64,000 nucleotides of DNA from Allorhizobium pseudoryzae (lineage in GTDB: Bacteria > Pseudomonadota > Alphaproteobacteria > Rhizobiales > Rhizobiaceae), in assembly GCF_011046245.1 (NCBI RefSeq), contig NZ_CP049241.1:124001-188000 (forward strand). The letters run 5' to 3'. Below are positions 1-8,344 of this stretch, in pieces. The position numbers and the translations under genes were made by a program. Under the pieces are notes generated by a model. The model was not told the origin of the DNA. It worked only from the letters and a program-made list of their open reading frames with translations, and ran no database searches. Each line of letters starts with the position of its first letter. Positions within the stretch are counted from its first letter, which is position 1.

Positions 1-263
1 ATGCCATAGGTCTGGTGGAACTGCGTCTGGTAGAGGTCGCGCTTCTGCGGGATCGGCTGGCGTTCCGGCACCGGCTGCGGCTGCACGGGCACCTGCGCCG
101 CATAGGCGGGATTGAGGAAGACGGGCGCCGTTTCCTGCACGAAGACATCCGGGTTCATGCGGCTGGTATCCGTGACGAGAATACAGCCGGACAGGCCGCC
201 TGCCATCAGGGGCAGCGAAATCAGCGCAGCAATGCGGGACAGATGTCGGGCAGCAAGGGTCAT
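1..263 (-). CDS. Putative lipoprotein, C-terminus outside window
   Basis: Open reading frame entering from the left edge on the minus strand; its start is the ATG at 263 and no stop is reached inside the window. The first 27 residues form a lipoprotein signal peptide: charged start, a hydrophobic stretch (IAALISLPLMAGG) and a lipobox L-S-G-C with the lipidated Cys at residue 27. The rest of the visible part is rich in Pro and Gln, as in the flexible tether of an outer-membrane lipoprotein. No family is recognised. The product should be exported by Sec and anchored in the outer or inner membrane. Confidence 0.7.
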   Translation of the reverse strand, partial: MTLAARHLSRIAALISLPLMAGGLSGCILVTDTSRMNPDVFVQETAPVFLNPAYAAQVPVQPQPVPERQPIPQKRDLYQTQFHQTYG

Positions 264-462
264 GGAGGAACTTCCGGCAGATGACGTCCTGCCGACCATG
301 GCAGTTGCGGCTGGCGCGAGGCTTTCGCCAAAGGGCAATCATCATGCTGTCAGCGGAATTCACTTGAGCCGGACGGCAGGCCATACTTCAACGGAAGCCA
401 CACAGGACAGGCCGGCAGGCGAGTAGACAAGCACGCACAAGCACACACAAGGGAGACAACCG

Positions 463-1164
463 ATGACGGACAAGGTGGCACTCATCACGGCAGGCGGCAG
501 TGGCATGGGGGCGGGTGCGGCACGCCGGCTTGCGGCGGAGGGTTTTAAGGTGGCGATCCTTTCGTCTTCGGGAAAAGGCGAAGCGCTGGCCAAGGAACTG
601 GGCGGCATCGGCGTGACCGGCTCGAACCAGTCGAACGAGGATCTCGCCCGGCTGGTCGATCTTGCCATGACGACCTTCGGGCGCATCGATGCGCTCGTCA
701 ACAGCGCCGGCCATGGCCCAAGAGCTCCCGTGCTCGATCTCACCGACGAGGACTGGCATCGCGGCATGGAGGTCTATTTCCTCAATGTCGTGCGCCCCAC
801 CCGGTTGGTGACCCCCATCATGCAGGCGCAGAAGAGCGGCTCGATCGTCAACATCTCGACCTTTGCCGCCTTCGAACCGGACCCCGCTTTCCCCACCTCC
901 GGCGTCTTCCGGGCGGGGCTTGCCGCCTTCACCAAGCTCTTTGCCGACCGTTATGCGGCCGACAATATCCGCATGAACAACGTGCTGCCGGGTTTCATCG
1001 ACAGCCTGCCGGAAAAGCCGGAATTCAAGGGGCGCATCCCGATGGGCCGCTACGGCACGGTGGACGAGATTTCGGAACTCGTGGCGCTGCTCGCCTCCGA
1101 ACGGGGCGGCTACATCACCGGCCAGAACATCCGCATCGACGGCGGCATCACCCGCTCCGTGTAA
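463..1164 (+). CDS. SDR-fold protein with altered catalytic motif
   Basis: 233-aa short-chain dehydrogenase/reductase fold. The nucleotide-binding segment TAGGSGMGAG lies at residues 9-18, NSAG at 80-83, the Ser of the active-site NIS at 132, and the C-terminal ITGQNIRIDGG is typical of the classical family. At the place of the catalytic Tyr-x3-Lys the sequence reads S146-G-V-F-R150, so both Tyr and Lys are missing. A dehydrogenase working by the usual mechanism is therefore unlikely; it may bind NAD(P) or catalyse another reaction. A clear Shine-Dalgarno (AGGGAGA) precedes the ATG. The next gene is convergent, so this one appears monocistronic. Confidence 0.85.
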   Translation: MTDKVALITAGGSGMGAGAARRLAAEGFKVAILSSSGKGEALAKELGGIGVTGSNQSNEDLARLVDLAMTTFGRIDALVNSAGHGPRAPVLDLTDEDWHRGMEVYFLNVVRPTRLVTPIMQAQKSGSIVNISTFAAFEPDPAFPTSGVFRAGLAAFTKLFADRYAADNIRMNNVLPGFIDSLPEKPEFKGRIPMGRYGTVDEISELVALLASERGGYITGQNIRIDGGITRSV

Positions 1165-1181
1165 GGTGTGAGGCCCGCCAG

Positions 1182-2093
1182 TCACGCCCCGTGATGGCGG
1201 AAGAAGCGGATGCTTTCCTCCACCGCGCCCGGCACCACGCCATTATGCGTGCCGGGCAGCAGGCGGTGATCGATCGACACGCCGGCCGATCGGGCGCGAT
1301 CGATCAGCAACTGATCATTGGCATCAAAAGGCCGTTCCTCCGAGCCACGCAGAAGCAGCGTCGGGCATTTCAGGCTGGTGCCGAAGCAGACCGAGGAGCG
1401 CATGATCAGTTCGCGCTCATTCGTCGGATCGAACGGCATCTCCTTGCGAAAACGGCCAAAATAGCGCCAGGCGCTGACGCCGGCCGAAATCGGCGTCGCC
1501 GCCCTGAATTTGCGCGTCATGGCCGAGAGCAGCGACAGGGTTCCACCATTGCTGTGGCCGGCCAGATAGATGCGGTTCTTGTCGATGCCGGGCAGGTTTT
1601 CGAGAAACTCCGCCGCCGCCAGCGCATCGGAGGTTTCGTCGTAAAAACCGGAATAATTGCCCGCCTGGCCGTTTTCCCCGCGAAACGACGGCAGCATGGC
1701 GACGAAACCGGCCTTGGCATAGGGCATCACCAGTTCCCAGTGCCCATCCCCCGTCGCATTGCCGCCGTGCAGGAAAAGGACGGCCGGTTTCAGCTCCGTC
1801 GACGGCTCGTAGTGCGAGACCCAGGCGATCAGCTTCAGGGCGCCGTCGCGACCGCTCGGATAGAGCACCTTGCGGGCGCCGGGCGGCTCGCCGAGCGGGG
1901 CCGCCTGTTCCGGAGAGGGCCCGAAGCGCAGGAGTTTCGTCTCGAAATGCTTGCGGGCGACGGCATAGTCGTCCGTCTCCAGCGGCGGCACGGCGGGGAT
2001 CGGAAACGGCGGCGGCTCCTCGGCCCGCACGGCCTGCGGCAGGAGCGTTGCGGCAGCGAGAGACGAAAGCATCTGGCGGCGGGAGATCTGCAT
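1182..2093 (-). CDS. Exported alpha/beta hydrolase (dienelactone hydrolase-like)
   Basis: 303 aa from the ATG at 2093, chosen because it begins with a Tat-like signal (MQISRRQMLSS, then a hydrophobic stretch to about residue 23). An in-frame upstream ATG at 2168 would bury this signal. The mature part has the oxyanion HGG at residues 109-111, the nucleophile elbow G-H-S-N-G with Ser181, and a late His283 in GTHNG, consistent with a Ser-Asp/Glu-His triad. The shape fits dienelactone hydrolase or prolyl-oligopeptidase-like esterases acting in the periplasm. The substrate is unknown. It is convergent with the SDR gene. Confidence 0.8.
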   Translation of the reverse strand: MQISRRQMLSSLAAATLLPQAVRAEEPPPFPIPAVPPLETDDYAVARKHFETKLLRFGPSPEQAAPLGEPPGARKVLYPSGRDGALKLIAWVSHYEPSTELKPAVLFLHGGNATGDGHWELVMPYAKAGFVAMLPSFRGENGQAGNYSGFYDETSDALAAAEFLENLPGIDKNRIYLAGHSNGGTLSLLSAMTRKFRAATPISAGVSAWRYFGRFRKEMPFDPTNERELIMRSSVCFGTSLKCPTLLLRGSEERPFDANDQLLIDRARSAGVSIDHRLLPGTHNGVVPGAVEESIRFFRHHGA

Positions 2094-2248
2094 CGGGAAC
2101 TCATGCGACTGTGGCGGGAGGGTCAATTTAGCACTGCAAGCGCCCCCGGCAAGCCGATGGCGCATCACGCTTTCTCGACTGGCGCCGCCGGCTGTCAGTC
2201 AGCAGGACCGCAGAGCCGAGGAGCGCGACGACAGCGCGTGGAATCGGG

Positions 2249-2491
2249 TCAGAATGGCCTTTCATCGCCGGCGTCCGGATCATCTCCCGCAATCTGATCG
2301 AGAATTGCCAAGGCGGCCTCCGGGCTTCCCCGCTCGGCCCGCTCACGCAGCGACAGAACAGCGCGTCGATGGCCGAGCCCTTCGGCGATCAAAGTGCCGA
2401 GAAACTGGTTGATGGACACATTTTCCTCCTCGGCAGCTCTGCGCGCCTGCTCAAGAATATAATCCGGAACCCGAAGCGGATATTGTCCCAT
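2249..2491 (-). CDS. RHH-type antitoxin partner of PIN toxin
   Basis: 80-aa protein with a probable ribbon-helix-helix N-terminal half (YPLRVPDYILEQARRAA, then an N-x-S-I-N-Q-F-L segment typical of HicB/Arc-like antitoxins) and an acidic tail ending in DDPDAGDERPF. It lies 2 bp after the PIN toxin gene, and its strong Shine-Dalgarno AGAAGGAGG lies within the 3' end of that gene, so translation was probably coupled. It should neutralise the PIN ribonuclease and repress the operon. The reading frame is intact although the toxin is frameshifted. Confidence 0.75.
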   Translation of the reverse strand: MGQYPLRVPDYILEQARRAAEEENVSINQFLGTLIAEGLGHRRAVLSLRERAERGSPEAALAILDQIAGDDPDAGDERPF

Positions 2492-2493
2492 GA

Positions 2494-2929
2494 TCAAGCC
2501 TCCTTCTGATAGATGGTCTGCAGAAATTCCTGCGGCGTTATGGCCGATAACCGGTATGGCCGAAGTGCATCCGGCAGGAAGTGACTGTCTCTCGTCAGAA
2601 TGATGGACGCATTGGTGGCCAGCGCGCATTCAATCAGCAAGTCGTCCTTCGGATCGCGCAACACGGGACGAAACCGAAAATACGATTGCCCTCGCCGCGC
2701 CGGGACACACAGAGCATCCAGAATCACATCCACCTGAGCGGTCGAAATCTTGGGTGGGGTTCCCAGAACGCCAGGACGCTTAAGCACATCTTCGTACTCG
2801 GAGAAGAAGCGCCGGAGAGAGTCCAAATGACAGCTGGCCCGCCAGCATTTTCTTCAACACAAATCCCGACGCGCCCTGCGGAGAGCGGATTGCACTCACC
2901 AGAACATTGGTGTCAGCAACGATCCGCAC
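2494..2929 (-). pseudogene. PIN-domain toxin, frameshifted
   Basis: Relic of a PIN-family toxin (TIGR00305-like). Translation from the GTG at 2929, preceded by GGAG, gives VRIVADTNVLVSAIRSPQ, the first PIN acidic motif, and continues to LSPALL. One extra base near 2800-2810 (minus-strand CTTCTTCTCCGAG) shifts the frame and a stop follows after 49 residues. The remaining domain resumes in another frame as EYEDVLKRPGV, with DPKDDLL and the late D-S-H-F motif, ending at 2494. Removing one base restores 144 aa, the normal family length. Either the toxin is inactivated or this is an assembly error. Confidence 0.75.
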
Positions 2930-2949
2930 TGCCGAACTCCAGACCAATA

Positions 2950-4593
2950 TCACATGTAATAATACTCTTTCGCCTCGACCATGGCAATCAGCGTCGAGAG
3001 GCGGTCGGCATCGCGCGGCAGCTTGTCGGCGCGCAAGCGGGCGATGCGGGGGAAGCGCATGGAGACGCCCGATTTGTGGCGGGAGGAGCGGTTGATGCCC
3101 TCGAAGGCGACCTCCAGCACGAAGCCGAAACCGGGTTCGGCGCGCACGGCCCGGACCGGGCCGAACCGCTCCACGGTGTTGTCGCGGACGAACTTGTCGA
3201 GGACTTCCAGTTCCGCATCGGTGAAGCCGAAATAGGCCTTGCCGACCGGCACCAGCATTTCGCCGTCCGGCCCCTCCGTCCACACGCCGAAGGTGAAATC
3301 GGAATAATAGCTGGAGCGCTTGCCGTGGCCGCGCTGGGCATACATCATCACCGCATCGACATTGAAGGGATCGCGCTTCCACTTGAACCACGGGCCCTTC
3401 AGGCGGCCGGCCTGATAGGGACTGTCGGTCTTCTTCAGCATCACGCCCTCGATCACCGGATCGGGCGGTGACAGGCGCAGTTGATCAAGCTCTGTCCATC
3501 TTTCGAAGGCGACCAGCGGCGAGAGATCGAACCGGTCGTGCGGCGCCGTTTCGATCAGATCGGCCAGGCGCGCGCGGCGGTCGAGATAGGTTCTTGCGCG
3601 AATATCCTCGTCGCGCTGGAAGAGCAGGTCGTAGGCGCGCACGAAGGCCGGGTATTCGTCCACCAGCTTTGTGTTGACCGTCTTGCGGTTCAGCCGCTGC
3701 TGCAGGTCGGAGAAGGTGCGGGTGGCGCTGTTGGAGCGGGCCGTGCCGCCGACCAGAAGTTCGCCATCGATCACGCCTTCGAAGCTAATCGCCTCGATCA
3801 CATCCGGAAAGGCGGCGGAAATGTCATCGCCGGAGCGGGAATAGAGTTTTCGCGTCTCGCCGAAGGAAGAAATCTGCACGCGGATGCCGTCCCATTTCCA
3901 TTCGGCGGCGTAGTCGCGCGGATCGAGTTTTTCGAGATCGCCGTCCTCGACCGGGTTGGCGAGCATGACCGAATGGAAGATGGCGGGCGTGGCGAGAACC
4001 GGCTTCTCCCCCCTGCCCTCCAGCCAGGCAAACAGCGCAGTGTAGGGTGGCGTGAGGCCGTGCCACAGGGTTTCGATCTCGGTGACCTCCTTGCCGTTTT
4101 CGCCGCTCATCTCGGCCAGCGCCTGCTTGGCGAGCCTCGCCGAGACGCCGATGCGAAGCCCGCCGGTCGCAAGTTTCAGGAAGGCGAAGCGGCTGGAATG
4201 ATCCAGATGATCGAGCAGATCGCGCACCGCAGAGCGCACCTCAGTGCGGCCAAGCGCGTTCATGCGCGTGACGACCTCGGAGAGCCGCGGTTGGGTTTCG
4301 GACGGCACGCGTTCCTTGGCGCCGCCATCCCAGATCAGCGCGATGGTTTCGGCGAGATCGCCCACATAGTCGTAGGAATATTGAAAGAGCACCGGATCGA
4401 GCCTTTCCAGCGCCAGTTCCTTCAGAAGTGCTGGCTTCACGCCCTTCAGGTCCAGTGTGCCCGCCAGCGCCGCCAGTCCATAGCCGCGATCGGGATCGGG
4501 CGTCGTGCGGAAATAATCGGCAAGCAGCGTCAGCTTGGCATTGCGGGACGGGGTGAGCACCAGCCGGTCGAGGAGTGTGGCGAAGGCTTTCAT
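2950..4593 (-). CDS. ATP-dependent DNA ligase (repair-cluster type)
   Basis: 547-aa ATP-dependent DNA ligase of the bacterial type once named cisplatin-damage-response ligase (TIGR04120). An N-terminal DNA-binding domain covers about residues 1-200; the nucleotidyltransferase domain follows, with the adenylated lysine in K233-W-D-G, then motif IV-like EGVMLKK and the motif V region GPWFKWKRD, and an OB-fold domain at the C-terminus. The start at 4593 is the family start; the open frame further upstream runs through intergenic repeats. In many proteobacteria this ligase is encoded with a metallo-beta-lactamase exonuclease, an Lhr-like helicase and a phosphoesterase; here only the exonuclease gene is adjacent. 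Confidence 0.92.
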   Translation of the reverse strand: MKAFATLLDRLVLTPSRNAKLTLLADYFRTTPDPDRGYGLAALAGTLDLKGVKPALLKELALERLDPVLFQYSYDYVGDLAETIALIWDGGAKERVPSETQPRLSEVVTRMNALGRTEVRSAVRDLLDHLDHSSRFAFLKLATGGLRIGVSARLAKQALAEMSGENGKEVTEIETLWHGLTPPYTALFAWLEGRGEKPVLATPAIFHSVMLANPVEDGDLEKLDPRDYAAEWKWDGIRVQISSFGETRKLYSRSGDDISAAFPDVIEAISFEGVIDGELLVGGTARSNSATRTFSDLQQRLNRKTVNTKLVDEYPAFVRAYDLLFQRDEDIRARTYLDRRARLADLIETAPHDRFDLSPLVAFERWTELDQLRLSPPDPVIEGVMLKKTDSPYQAGRLKGPWFKWKRDPFNVDAVMMYAQRGHGKRSSYYSDFTFGVWTEGPDGEMLVPVGKAYFGFTDAELEVLDKFVRDNTVERFGPVRAVRAEPGFGFVLEVAFEGINRSSRHKSGVSMRFPRIARLRADKLPRDADRLSTLIAMVEAKEYYYM

Positions 4594-4662
4594 GGATGCC
4601 TCCCCATCGAGTGGTTCATGGCTGAGAGCGGTGGGATGACTTGAGCGTCCTGCCCCGCAATA

Positions 4663-5054
4663 CCCCCCTCTGCCCTGCCGGGCATCTCCCCCACATGGGG
4701 GGAGATCGGCTGGGCGCGCTGGCGCGCCGTCCCTTGCTCCACCGCGTGGAACCCAGCGATCGCAGGTCCGGCTTGGGGCAGAACGGTGCCGCGAGTCGAT
4801 CTCCCCCCGTGTGGGGGAGATGTCCGGCAGGACAGAGGGGGGTGAGCGGCACGGCGCGCGCGAAGGTCGGGGCCGGAAAAGCCCCTCACCCTGACACTCT
4901 CCCCGCCGGCGGGGAGAGGGAAGGAGAATGCGGCCCCCCCTTCCCTCGATCTTGTCCATGCAAGGAGGGATGGATGGGGCAGAGCGCGGGCGGCATCTCT
5001 CCTTCTCCCCGCCTGCGGGGAGAAGGTGGCCGGCAGGCCGGATGAGGGGTTGTG
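4663..5054. repeat. Palindromic intergenic mosaic elements (RIME-like)
   Basis: The 478-bp gap between ligase and exonuclease holds no credible gene. It contains two paired inverted elements. The first pair is 4663-4707 (CCCCCCTCTGCC... ATCTCCCCCACATGGGGGGAGAT) and its inverse at 4798-4842. The second runs from 4881 (CCCCTCACCCTG with CTCTCCCCgccggcGGGGAGAG) to 5054 (CTTCTCCCCgcctgcGGGGAGAAG ... GATGAGGGG). Related units recur at 24343-24469 and 40133-40243. The structure matches RIME-type elements of rhizobia: non-coding, palindromic and able to fold in RNA. Confidence 0.85.
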
Positions 5055-5071
5055 ACGAACCAAAAGCATCC

Positions 5072-6082
5072 TCAATCCCCCTCGTCCTCGTAGCCCACCA
5101 GATGCAGCGGGCGGGCGGCGATGCCGGCAAGCTCGCACCAGCGCACCAGCGCCTCCTCGCGGCCATGGGTGACCCAGACCTGCGATGGCGAAATCTCCCG
5201 GATCGTCTCCAGGAGTTCCGGCCAGTCGCAGTGATCGGAAATCACGAGCGGCAGTTCCACGCCCCCCTGTTTGGCGCGCTGGCGCACCATCATCCAGCCG
5301 GAGGCGAAGGAGATCAGCGGTTCGTTGAACCGCCGGGCCCAGCGGTCCTGAAAGGCGGACGGCGGGCCGACGACGATTGCGCCGTGGAAGGCGCCGGGGT
5401 CCTTCTTCTCGAGCGTCGCGGGCCTCAGTTCGCCGAGATCGATGCCTTCAGAGACATAATAGTCACAGAGTTTCGTCAGCGCCCCGTGGATGAAGATCGG
5501 CTTGTCGTAGCCGCAATCGCGGATCAGCCGGATCACCCGCTGCGCCTTGCCGAGCGCATAGGCGCCGACCAGATGAGTGCGTTCGGGAAACTGGGCGATG
5601 GAGGCAAGCAGCTTGCGGGTCTCGGCCTTCGGGTCCGGGTGGTGGAAGGCCGGCAGGCCGAAGGTCGCCTCGGTGATGAAGACATCGCAGGCGACCGGTT
5701 CGAAGGGGGCGCAGGTGGGATCGATGCCGCGCTTGTAGTCACCCGAGACGACGATGCGGGTGCCGGATTTTTCGAGCGCGATCTGCGCCGAACCCAGCAC
5801 GTGGCCCGCCGGATGGAAGGAGACGGAGGCGCCGCCGACATTGATGACGTCACCCCAGGCGGCACTCTGGGTGGATTGCGAAAAATCCGCGCCGTAACGC
5901 AGCGCCATGATCTCGAGTGTCTGGCGGGTGGCGAGCACCTGGCCGTGGCCGGCGCGGGCATGGTCGGAATGGCCATGGGTGATAAGCGCGCGGGCGACCG
6001 GGCGCACGGGGTCGACATAAAAATCGCCGACCGGGCAGTAGAGCCCGGCGGGCGTCGGATAAAGCAGCGCCTCAGGTTTCAT
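5072..6082 (-). CDS. Ligase-associated MBL-fold DNA exonuclease
   Basis: 336 aa from the ATG at 6082 (MKPEALLYPTP). Metallo-beta-lactamase/beta-CASP-like nuclease of the DNA-ligase-associated family (TIGR04122). Seen: the metal-binding H-G-H-S-D-H-A, the downstream HPAGHVLGSAQI and SGDYKRG motifs, ITEATFG, and late His motifs (SDHCDW, VWVTHGREE). Family members studied elsewhere are metal-dependent DNA 5' exonucleases. It lies upstream of the ligase on the same strand, separated by about 480 bp of repeats, so the two may no longer share one short transcript. The presumed role is end trimming before ligation. Confidence 0.88.
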   Translation of the reverse strand: MKPEALLYPTPAGLYCPVGDFYVDPVRPVARALITHGHSDHARAGHGQVLATRQTLEIMALRYGADFSQSTQSAAWGDVINVGGASVSFHPAGHVLGSAQIALEKSGTRIVVSGDYKRGIDPTCAPFEPVACDVFITEATFGLPAFHHPDPKAETRKLLASIAQFPERTHLVGAYALGKAQRVIRLIRDCGYDKPIFIHGALTKLCDYYVSEGIDLGELRPATLEKKDPGAFHGAIVVGPPSAFQDRWARRFNEPLISFASGWMMVRQRAKQGGVELPLVISDHCDWPELLETIREISPSQVWVTHGREEALVRWCELAGIAARPLHLVGYEDEGD

Positions 6083-6175
6083 GTCCCTGAAGATAGGCGG
6101 AAATTTCCGCTTTGAAAGAGCCGGTGCCTTGCCGTTCGGGCGGAGACACAACCTCCCCTGCCGGCTGTCGCTTGA

Positions 6176-7708
6176 TCAGGCCTCCGGGGCGGCAGGCTTC
6201 GGGGTGCTGGCCATCGGCAGGCGGATCGGCTTCAGCATCAGCGCGGCGATGAGGCCGATCGAGGCAAGGCCTGCTGCCGTCAGGAACATCGGCTCGAAGG
6301 CGTTGGCATAGGCATCGGCCACCGCAAGCCGCGCGGCATCCGGCAGCTTGGCCAGCTGGTCCGGCGTCAGGGTCGCGACATTCTCGATGCCGGAGACCGT
6401 GACGCCGTGCATGAAGGCGGTGATGACGGCACCGTAGATGGAGATGGCAATCGCCGCACCGCCCATGCGGGTCAATGTCACGGCACCGGTTGCCGAACCG
6501 ACATCGGTGCGCGGCACGGCGTTCTGCACGCCGATGATCGGTCCCTGCTGGCCAAGGCCGACGGAGAGGCCCTGCAGCAGCATGACGAGTGCCACGACGA
6601 CGAGCGAGCTTCCGGCATGCAGTTGCGAGAAGATCAGCAGCGTCACGACGTTCATCACCAGGCCCGCCACGACGAAGGGTTTATAGCGCCCGGTGATCGA
6701 GATCAGCCGCCCGGCCGACAGCGAACCGATGACGATGCCGCCGGTGACCGCGATGAAGAACAGGCCAGCTTCGGTCGGCGACAGGCCGGTCGTCGTCTGC
6801 AGGAAGAGCGCGAAATAATTGACCATGCCGATCGCCACGCCGCCGGTCATCAAGGACACGATGAGGAAGAGCGAGAAGGTCGAATCCTTGAACAGCCTGA
6901 GCGGAATGATCGGTTCGGGCGCCCGGCGCTCGACCGCGATCCAGCTCAGGACGGCGGCGATGCCGATCGCCAGCACCACGACGCTCTGCCAGGAGAAGAG
7001 CGATCCAAACAAGGAGGTGCCATCGGTCAGCAGCACCACCATGGTGCTGGCGAGCGCCAGAAGCACGGCGCCCATGTAATCGATCTTCGGCTGGCGCGCC
7101 GGGCGCCGGTTCGGCAGCAGGACGACGAGGCCCGCCAGCACGAGGAGGCCGATGGGCAGGTTGACGAGGAAGATCGAACGCCAGCCGAACAGATCGCTCA
7201 GCGTTCCGCCGATCGTCGGGCCGACAGTGCCCGACGCCATGATGACGAGCGAGGAATAGCTCTGGTAACGCGCCCGCTCGCGCGGTTCGAACAGATCCGC
7301 ATTGACGGAGAAGATCGACACCATGATGCCGCCGCCGCCCAATCCCTGGAACACACGCGCCGCAATCAGGCTGTCCATCGACCAGGCGAGGCCGCAGAGC
7401 AGCGAGCCGATGGTGAAGATGGTGACGGCGGCAATCATCACGTATTTGCGGCCGAACAGATCACCAAGCTTGCCATAGACGGGCATCACGGCGCTGGTGG
7501 CGAGCAGATAGGCGGACCCCACCCAGCCGAAGCGCTCGAAGGCCCCGAACTCGCCGACGATCGTCGGCAGTGCTGTGGAGACGATCTGGTTGTCCAGCGT
7601 CGCCATGAACATGGCGGTCAGGAGGAACAGAAAGACGGTCAGCCGCAAACGGGGATCGGTGACGAGCGGCTGGAATTGCGGGTGGGGAGACATATCCATG
7701 GAAGGCAT
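6176..7708 (-). CDS. DHA2-family MFS multidrug exporter
   Basis: 510-aa inner-membrane drug:H+ antiporter of the EmrB/QacA type with about 14 predicted membrane segments. Family motifs visible: the D1 segment LDNQIVSTALPTI in TM1, GKLGDLFGRK after TM2 (motif A), R-V-F-Q-G-L-G-G-G in TM4 (motif B), and GPTIGG in TM5 (motif C). The N-terminus has several possible starts (7708 and 7699); none has a strong ribosome-binding site. The gene diverges from a MarR regulator across 105 bp that contain a clean inverted repeat, so repression by that regulator and induction by a substrate is likely. Confidence 0.9.
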   Translation of the reverse strand: MPSMDMSPHPQFQPLVTDPRLRLTVFLFLLTAMFMATLDNQIVSTALPTIVGEFGAFERFGWVGSAYLLATSAVMPVYGKLGDLFGRKYVMIAAVTIFTIGSLLCGLAWSMDSLIAARVFQGLGGGGIMVSIFSVNADLFEPRERARYQSYSSLVIMASGTVGPTIGGTLSDLFGWRSIFLVNLPIGLLVLAGLVVLLPNRRPARQPKIDYMGAVLLALASTMVVLLTDGTSLFGSLFSWQSVVVLAIGIAAVLSWIAVERRAPEPIIPLRLFKDSTFSLFLIVSLMTGGVAIGMVNYFALFLQTTTGLSPTEAGLFFIAVTGGIVIGSLSAGRLISITGRYKPFVVAGLVMNVVTLLIFSQLHAGSSLVVVALVMLLQGLSVGLGQQGPIIGVQNAVPRTDVGSATGAVTLTRMGGAAIAISIYGAVITAFMHGVTVSGIENVATLTPDQLAKLPDAARLAVADAYANAFEPMFLTAAGLASIGLIAALMLKPIRLPMASTPKPAAPEA

Positions 7709-7768
7709 CCTGCGTTTCCCGGTTTATGTGCTTTTAGCATATAATTGTCAATCGCACTTTAATGCGCT

Positions 7769-7784
7769 ATGCAAACACTTGCAT
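7769..7784. promoter_or_regulatory. Candidate MarR operator
   Basis: Perfect inverted repeat ATGCAA-ACAC-TTGCAT midway between the divergent MFS and MarR genes. A second imperfect palindrome, CGCA-CTTTAA-TGCG, lies at 7753-7766. Size and position fit a MarR-dimer site repressing both genes. Binding is inferred, not shown. Confidence 0.5.
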
Positions 7785-7813
7785 GACGTGCCGGAGTCGC
7801 GTTAGGAGGGCCC

Positions 7814-8329
7814 ATGAGAGCCGAAACAAGCCTGCCGCAGCACGATGCGGCGCCAGACGAGATCGTTCGCATCGGCGACAGCATGACGCGCATGCGCGTG
7901 ATGATGGGCCGGCGCGTGATCGGCAAGATGGCGATTGCCCGGGCGGCGCCCGGCCTCGACCTGTCGCAGCTCGATATCCTGCATGTGGTGCGGCGCATCG
8001 AAACGGAAGGCGGCGAGGCAACGGTCGGCGCCATCGCAGAGGCGATCCGGCTCGACCCCTCACGCGGCAGCCGTATTGTTGCGGATCTCGTCTCGCTCAA
8101 TCTGCTGCGCCGTCAGGCCTGCCAGAACGACGGCCGACGCTCGATCCTCCGGCTGACGAACAAGGGCGAGGAACTGCTGGAGGAAATCCGCGCGGTCAAG
8201 CACAGCATCGTCGAGCAGGCAACCGGCGACTGGCCGGAGGCCGAAAGGCTGGCCTTTGCACGGTCCTTCTCCCGGTTCATGGACGGGATCGAACGGCTGC
8301 ATCTTTTTGCGGAAAAGGATGACGGGTAA
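7814..8329 (+). CDS. MarR-family transcriptional regulator
   Basis: 171 aa, start supported by AGGAGG directly upstream. Winged-helix DNA-binding domain of the MarR type: a helix-turn-helix around residues 70-105 (AIAEAIRLDPSRGSRIVADLVSLNLLRRQ) followed by the wing QNDGRRSILRLTNKGEEL. Helical dimerisation segments occupy both ends. It is divergently transcribed from the DHA2 exporter; the usual arrangement is a repressor relieved by small aromatic or lipophilic ligands. The ligand is unknown. Confidence 0.88.
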   Translation: MRAETSLPQHDAAPDEIVRIGDSMTRMRVMMGRRVIGKMAIARAAPGLDLSQLDILHVVRRIETEGGEATVGAIAEAIRLDPSRGSRIVADLVSLNLLRRQACQNDGRRSILRLTNKGEELLEEIRAVKHSIVEQATGDWPEAERLAFARSFSRFMDGIERLHLFAEKDDG

Positions 8330-8344
8330 CGAGGGCGCCCGCCG

